Below are positions 59,149 through 64,000 of a DNA stretch of 64,000 nt, piece by piece. Origin of the DNA: Oceanirhabdus seepicola (GTDB taxonomy: Bacteria; Bacillota; Clostridia; Clostridiales; Clostridiaceae); contig NZ_JAGSOJ010000006.1 of the NCBI RefSeq assembly GCF_023684385.1, positions 186,001 to 250,000 of the forward strand. The letters run 5' to 3'. The notes below the pieces were generated by a model. It was not told the origin of the DNA. It was given only the letters and a program-made list of their open reading frames with translations, and did no database searches. Every line of letters starts with the position of its first letter. Position 1 is the stretch's first letter. The translations under genes and the position numbers were made by a program.

Positions 59149-60687
59149 TTAAATTCCAAAGCTGCTTATTAATTTATAATTATCTTTCTTCATGTTTTTT
59201 AATCTCTCAATTTCTCTATTATGCATTTCTCTAAAGTTTTCGAAATCATTTATCATATTTTCTCTATCTATTTTATCTAATTTTTTACCTATTACATTTT
59301 GAATTATAAAACTACTATACAAATCTCTCTGTATCTTAAAATCTCCAAAATTATTCCATCTTTCATTTAATTGTTTTTTAATATATCTATCTTCAATGTG
59401 ATTGAATTGACTGGCTTTAACTTTTTTAGTACTTATCTTTAATAATTTCAACTTTTCATACTGTAGTTTTCTATTTATTATATCCAATAACATTGACGGA
59501 GCTTTGTTTGCTAAGGATTTACCGAATCTTTTCTTTTTGTTAAACTTACCAGTTTTCTCATTGACAGTAGTATTTTTAGCTCTAGCTTGCAATCCTTTAT
59601 AGTTCATTGTTTCCACTAGTATTCTATCACCTAAAGATATTATATAATTTGATAACTTCTCATGAGATTGCTTTCTAATATCAGTTTGTTTTCTCTGAAT
59701 ATCCTTTAACTCGTAGAGTATTTTCATATATCTATTACTTTTAATCCATTTTAATTTTTGTCTTTTACCATCTATAATAATACCTTTTTTTACAGTTCCA
59801 TCTTCTTTGAAATTATTAGGATTATTAGCACGTCTTTGTCTATCTAACTTTCTTAATAGCCTTCTCTTTTCCTTTTCAATATTATTAACTTCTGGTGCTA
59901 ATTCTAATAATTTAACATCATATTTTGCAGATATTGCAATACTTTGAGTGCCTATGTCTAAGCCTACATTTCCTTCTCCTATTTCTTTATTCTCCTTTAC
60001 AGGTGGAACCCCTTCAAGTATGAGCTGAACATAGTATTTATATTTACCTCTGATAAGTTTTCTTTTAATTCTACAATACTTAACTCTATCTTGAATTGCT
60101 ATTTGAGCATATTTATCGCATGATTTTATAATTACAGGTAATTTCAACCCATTCCATTGAATTAAGTCATCTTTATATTTTAATCCACTTTTATTCCACT
60201 TATTTTCTAAAGTATTCAATGACCCATATTTCTTAAAATGAACACAATTAGCTTCACCTTTAAGCAATTTATTAATAGAAGTCCAAGCTCTGCTTGCTAT
60301 TGCTTGAGCTACTTTACTATCAATACTTTTAAAATGTGAGTACATGGGTTGTATGTAGTTTATAAGTGAGTATTCTGTCAAAGAATATTTTTTGTATAAT
60401 TCATTTAATTGCTTATATAGATATTTGCGTTGTTTTTCTAATTTTTTTAAGTTATCTTCATTTTTACAATTGAAATGTTTTTTATTAATTTCTTTTATTT
60501 GCTTTCTTACTTGTTTATAATCTTTTCTCTCTATCATTACATTATATCTTTTAAGAGCTTCACTTAATACTCCATTAAACATCTTTCTACCTATCTCAAA
60601 ACGTTTATTTAACTCATCTTCTTGCCATATTTCTGTTTTTAATTCTAATGTTAATACGTAACTTGATGTTGTTGATTTCTTTCCCAT
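59149..60687 (-). CDS. tnpB: TnpB-family protein lacking the zinc finger
   Basis: A 512-residue TnpB-like protein. RuvC-I Asp in NVGLDIGTQS and RuvC-II Glu in ILVETMNYKG are present, and the RuvC-III Asp is in IQRDLYSSFI. The usual CxxC...CxxC zinc finger before RuvC-III is absent; the segment reads ASQFNHIEDRYIKKQLNERW. This belongs to the large-N-terminus clostridial subgroup annotated as IS200/IS605 accessory proteins. Nuclease activity is plausible but unproven. The start ATG 60687 follows GAGGTGAG on the minus strand; a GTG three codons upstream overlaps that site. Confidence 0.88.
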   Translation of the reverse strand: MGKKSTTSSYVLTLELKTEIWQEDELNKRFEIGRKMFNGVLSEALKRYNVMIERKDYKQVRKQIKEINKKHFNCKNEDNLKKLEKQRKYLYKQLNELYKKYSLTEYSLINYIQPMYSHFKSIDSKVAQAIASRAWTSINKLLKGEANCVHFKKYGSLNTLENKWNKSGLKYKDDLIQWNGLKLPVIIKSCDKYAQIAIQDRVKYCRIKRKLIRGKYKYYVQLILEGVPPVKENKEIGEGNVGLDIGTQSIAISAKYDVKLLELAPEVNNIEKEKRRLLRKLDRQRRANNPNNFKEDGTVKKGIIIDGKRQKLKWIKSNRYMKILYELKDIQRKQTDIRKQSHEKLSNYIISLGDRILVETMNYKGLQARAKNTTVNEKTGKFNKKKRFGKSLANKAPSMLLDIINRKLQYEKLKLLKISTKKVKASQFNHIEDRYIKKQLNERWNNFGDFKIQRDLYSSFIIQNVIGKKLDKIDRENMINDFENFREMHNREIERLKNMKKDNYKLISSFGI

Positions 60688-60910
60688 AATACTCACCTCT
60701 TTCTATTTGTTTTTTTTATTAAAATATATATCCTCATCTAAGATGTATCTTGACATATGTATATTATATTTTTGCCGCTAACTCATGAATGAATTCACAA
60801 GTATGTGTGGTGATTGAATCAAAAAAACATCCAATGGCAAGTAGGGTTCTGTTTATAGTTAATCCAACTGTGGGTTGCAAATAGGAGTAAGTCTACAAAG
60901 TAGCTAGTTT

Positions 60911-60937
60911 GCTCACTGGTTATTTGTTTGAATATGG
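60911..60937. repeat. Half copy of the palindromic repeat before the CsoR-like gene
   Basis: CACTGGTTATTTGTTTGAAT (from 60914) followed by ATGG matches the right arm of the 15041-15100 repeat; a matching left arm is not found upstream. The rest of 60818-61034 holds only a promoter-like TATACTTTATATAG near 60951. Confidence 0.6.
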
Positions 60938-61034
60938 TTAAATTAAATGATATACTTTATATAGACAAAATGAAAAAAATGTGAAATGTTATTTAGGCTT
61001 TAGATAAATATTCTAAATAAAGCAATAATATATA

Positions 61035-61370
61035 ATGAAAGGGGGAAAAGAGTTTACTCTTGAATATATGGATAATGAAAAAAAAATAAATGAAAATATT
61101 AAGCAGGAAGAAATAGAGAAGAGAAATAAAGATATAATAATTAGATTAAGAAAAATTGAAGGTCAAGTAAAGGGTATTGAAAAAATGGTATCTAGTGAGA
61201 CTTGTTGTAGAAATATACTGGTTCAGGTAGCTGCTATAAGGTCAGCTATAAACAAGGTTGGAGGTTTGGTTTTAGAACACTATGCATCTAATTGTTTAGA
61301 TTTAAAGGATCAAGAAACAGAAGAAGGGGTAAAAGAGTTAATTGATACTTTTATGATGTTTTTAAAATAA
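61035..61370 (+). CDS. CsoR/FrmR/CstR-family metal- or sulfur-sensing repressor
   Basis: A four-helix repressor of the DUF156 family (111 residues from ATG 61035; ATG 61068 is an alternative and neither has an ideal site). The core IIIRLRKIEGQVKGIEKMV is diagnostic. The sensing residues are in ETCCRNIL and LEHYASNC. Taking the second Cys of the pair, the last Cys is 29 residues on and Tyr occupies the position of the Cu ligand His, as in persulfide-sensing CstR; taking the first, the His fits but the last Cys is shifted. Cu and persulfide sensing both remain open. No target gene is adjacent. Confidence 0.85.
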   Translation: MKGGKEFTLEYMDNEKKINENIKQEEIEKRNKDIIIRLRKIEGQVKGIEKMVSSETCCRNILVQVAAIRSAINKVGGLVLEHYASNCLDLKDQETEEGVKELIDTFMMFLK

Positions 61371-61403
61371 CCTTAATAATTATATAAAGTAATGCTATTT
61401 TTG

Positions 61404-61944
<541 letters not shown>

Positions 61945-61973
61945 TTGACAAATCAAATAAAATAAATTATTAT
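61945..61973 (+). promoter_or_regulatory. Promoter of the opp operon
   Basis: -35 TTGACA (61945-61950), 17-bp spacer, -10 TATTAT (61968-61973). It leaves a leader of about 110 bases before oppB. Confidence 0.8.
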
Positions 61974-62092
61974 TGAGAAAAGCAGTATAACTATTCAAAT
62001 GAGGAAGTTTTTAAAATGAACTAAAGGTTATTAAAACTTTCAATTATCTGAAAATTTAGAAGTATTAAAAATACTTAAGAGGGGGAAGGGAA

Positions 62093-63010
62093 TTGATTAA
62101 ATTTTTTCTGAAAAGGTTTTTTTCAGCAGTTTTTACCTTATTCTTGATTTCGACTTTGACGTTTTTCTTGATGAAAGCTATTCCGGGAGGACCATTTTCA
62201 ACAAATGAAAAGCTTTCGGATCAAGTGAGAGAGGCTCTTGAAGAAAAATATCATCTAAATGATCCTGTTCACAAACAGTATTTAGATTATATGGGAAGGC
62301 TACTAAAGGGGGATTTGGGACCGTCATTTGCAAGACCGGGAGTAGAAGTTAATGAACTTATGAAACAAGGATTTCCTTTATCGGCGAGTATTGGAGGGTA
62401 TGCTGTGATTATGGTATTGCTAATTGGTATTCCAATGGGGATCATTGCTGCTATAAAGCAGAATAAAATTCCTGATTATGCAATATCCATTTTATCAACA
62501 CTTGGAGTATGTATTCCAGGTTTTGTATTAGCAACATTATTTATATTCTTCTTTTGTTTTAAATTAAACATATTACCGTCCCATGGACTTGATACATGGA
62601 AGCACTATATTGGACCAGTAATAGCCCTTGGGGGATTCTCACTTGCATTTGTAACAAGACTAACAAGATCAAGCATGTTAGAGGTTATGCAACAGGATTA
62701 CATTAGAACAGCAAGAGCTAAAGGCTTACCTGAGTCAGTTGTAATATTTAAGCATGGATTAAGAAATGCTCTGATACCAGTAGTAACATATATTGGACCA
62801 ACAGTTGCAGCTATTTTAACTGGTAGTTTTGTAGTTGAAAAGATATTTGCGATACCAGGTATGGGTAAACACTTTACAGAAAGTGTAGGTAACAGAGATT
62901 ATACGACATTGATGGGGGCGACGATTGTATTTTCCATATTCTATTTAGTTATGATATTAATCGTTGATGTTCTTTATGTTGTAATTGATCCAAGAATAAA
63001 ATTTGACTAA
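62093..63010 (+). CDS. oppB: Oligopeptide ABC transporter permease OppB
   Basis: A 305-residue permease with six membrane segments. The N-terminal block MKAIPGGPF, followed by the LSDQVREALEEKYHLNDPV stretch, is typical of OppB/DppB; the EAA loop is YIRTARAKGLPESVVIFKHGLRNALIPV. It starts at TTG 62093 behind AGAGGGGGAAGGG. oppC follows 13 bases later. It imports peptides as nutrients or signals. Confidence 0.94.
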   Translation: MIKFFLKRFFSAVFTLFLISTLTFFLMKAIPGGPFSTNEKLSDQVREALEEKYHLNDPVHKQYLDYMGRLLKGDLGPSFARPGVEVNELMKQGFPLSASIGGYAVIMVLLIGIPMGIIAAIKQNKIPDYAISILSTLGVCIPGFVLATLFIFFFCFKLNILPSHGLDTWKHYIGPVIALGGFSLAFVTRLTRSSMLEVMQQDYIRTARAKGLPESVVIFKHGLRNALIPVVTYIGPTVAAILTGSFVVEKIFAIPGMGKHFTESVGNRDYTTLMGATIVFSIFYLVMILIVDVLYVVIDPRIKFD

Positions 63011-63023
63011 GGAGGCAAAACAG

Positions 63024-64000
63024 ATGGCTAATACAAAAACAGAAATATCTCCAAAGTGGCAAAGAGTTAATAAAGAAGAATTTGAAAAAGATAAAATTGA
63101 AAGACCCAGTCTTACTTATTGGCAGGATGCTTGGAGAAGATTAAAAAAGAACAAGCTATCAATGTTTGGTCTTTGTTTAGTTATTATTATTACTCTTATG
63201 GCAATATTTGCTCCAATGTTCTCTAGGTATTCATATGAAGACCAAAAGCTAGAATTTGTTAACTTACCTCCAAAACTTGATGTTTATAAAGTTGATGATA
63301 GTAATTACTTTCATTTGACTAAAGAATATACATTGATTAGTGTTGCAAGAGATGGTGAGCTAGTTGGTTCATTGAAGGAAGTTGAAGATAATAAAATTAA
63401 AAGATATAAAAAATATGAAATAGATGGAAATGAAATTATATTAGATTATAGTTTTGCTAAGCAAGCAGCAAGAAGTAAAGATCCAAATGCAAAGAAGTAT
63501 GAAATAAGGCTTAATGGAGAAGAAATTACTATTGATAAAACAATGAAAAATAAGAGCTATATTCTAGGAACAGATCACTTAGGAAGGGATTTGTTTATCA
63601 GAATAGTTTATGGTGCTAGAATTTCGTTATTTGTTGCTTTTGTAGCGACTCTTGTTAATTTCTTTATAGGAGTTTTTTATGGAGGAATTTCTGGATATAT
63701 TGGAGGCAAAGTTGATAATATAATGATGAGAATCGTTGATATAATCAGTACAGTACCTTTATTACTAATAGTTATATTATTATCAGTATATTTAGGTAAT
63801 GGAATTAAAACCATAATAATTGCCTTTGGTTTAGTTTACTGGGTTAGAATGGCAAGACTAGTTAGAGGACAAATACTAAGTTTGAAAGAGCAAGAATTTG
63901 TATTAGCAGCTAAGACTGTTGGAGCTAGTACTTGGAGAATACTTGCAAAACATCTGATACCTAATGCAATGGGTCCTATTATCGTTTCTATGACAATGAT
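63024..64000 (+). CDS. oppC: Oligopeptide ABC transporter permease OppC (runs off the window)
   Basis: The frame is open from ATG 63024 (AAGGAGG upstream) to the window end, 325 codons without a stop. N-terminal SLTYWQDAWRRLKKNKLSMF is the OppC start; after the first membrane segment comes a long extracytoplasmic insertion (about residues 70-180, Lys/Asp-rich), then LGTDHLGRDLFIRIVYGARISL and the EAA loop EFVLAAKTVGASTWRILAKHL. The insertion is longer than in E. coli OppC but common in Firmicutes. The remaining opp genes must lie beyond 64000. Confidence 0.92.
   Translation, partial: MANTKTEISPKWQRVNKEEFEKDKIERPSLTYWQDAWRRLKKNKLSMFGLCLVIIITLMAIFAPMFSRYSYEDQKLEFVNLPPKLDVYKVDDSNYFHLTKEYTLISVARDGELVGSLKEVEDNKIKRYKKYEIDGNEIILDYSFAKQAARSKDPNAKKYEIRLNGEEITIDKTMKNKSYILGTDHLGRDLFIRIVYGARISLFVAFVATLVNFFIGVFYGGISGYIGGKVDNIMMRIVDIISTVPLLLIVILLSVYLGNGIKTIIIAFGLVYWVRMARLVRGQILSLKEQEFVLAAKTVGASTWRILAKHLIPNAMGPIIVSMTM

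Larger units (their letters stand above)
58951..60817 (-). mobile_element. IS200/IS605-type TnpB-only insertion element (ends tentative)
   Basis: A TnpB gene on the minus strand with a structured right end at 58951-58985 (minus strand: CACGTCAC-TTTA-GTGATGTG hairpin, then GATTCA). The left end is tentatively just inside 60818, next to a minus-strand TTGAT (60822-60818), a common target for this group. No tnpA is present, so the element is non-autonomous. Exact ends cannot be fixed without an empty-site comparison. Confidence 0.6.

Overview
The window is a low-GC, AT-rich chromosomal segment of a spore-forming Clostridium (sensu stricto type, close in flavour to the C. botulinum/C. sporogenes group). 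Evidence: a SCIFF peptide with its radical SAM maturase, a GerAB-type germinant receptor subunit, the ruvAB-queA-tgt-yajC-secDF and apt-relA-dtd-hemZ-aspS blocks, frequent TTG/GTG starts, strong AGGAGG ribosome binding sites and extended -10 promoters. The species cannot be fixed from the sequence alone.

Region by region. 0-3.7 kb: tail of an unknown gene, a MocR-type regulator, a HEAT-repeat protein, YigZ and YebC. 3.8-8.6 kb: an accessory islet with a complete tyrosine recombinase, three small unrecognised ORFs (one with a DUF7669-like HTH fold), a secreted protein next to a small membrane protein, an internally deleted IS3 element and a kinase-like APH protein. 8.7-25.1 kb: a tungsten/molybdenum cofactor and aldehyde:ferredoxin oxidoreductase cluster (tupABC, moaB, moeA, moeA-PBP fusion, moaA, moaC, two MOSC proteins, a sigma-54 activator, aor, moaD, moeB). 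The aor gene has a clear -24/-12 promoter and three copies of a 15-bp inverted repeat upstream, almost certainly the activator sites. The moeB gene is split by a 2.4-kb IStron: a group I intron fused to a TnpB-encoding insertion element, whose removal restores a 227-codon-plus-stop reading frame exactly. 25.3-36.7 kb: small accessory genes, a bioY-bioD-bioA operon and a second bioY, each bioY preceded by two BirA-type operators, a lipoprotein, an isochorismatase-fold hydrolase, an MFS exporter and an orphan GerAB. 37-40.8 kb: DegV and a gamma-glutamylcysteine ligase/ATP-grasp pair. 40.9-58.5 kb: core housekeeping genes with the SCIFF system and a degenerate RecJ-like protein in the slot between secF and apt. 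58.6-64 kb: a small ACT-like protein, a second TnpB element without zinc finger, a CsoR/CstR-type repressor, a 48-nt T homopolymer and the start of an oligopeptide (opp) ABC operon that runs off the end.

How the genes work together: TupABC brings in tungstate, MoaA/MoaC/MoaD/MoeB make the pterin dithiolene precursor, MoaB and the two MoeA proteins adenylate it and insert metal, and AOR uses the finished cofactor, under sigma-54 control. MoaE is not seen in this window. Because MoeB is interrupted by the IStron, cofactor synthesis through this gene should depend on RNA splicing.

Non-coding highlights: two copies of an unidentified structured RNA of about 120 nt (37975-38094, 50117-50235), a family of palindromic repeats placed just ahead of the radical SAM genes moaA and scfB, and a 240-bp imperfect palindrome between aor and moaD. 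No tRNA, rRNA or CRISPR array was seen.
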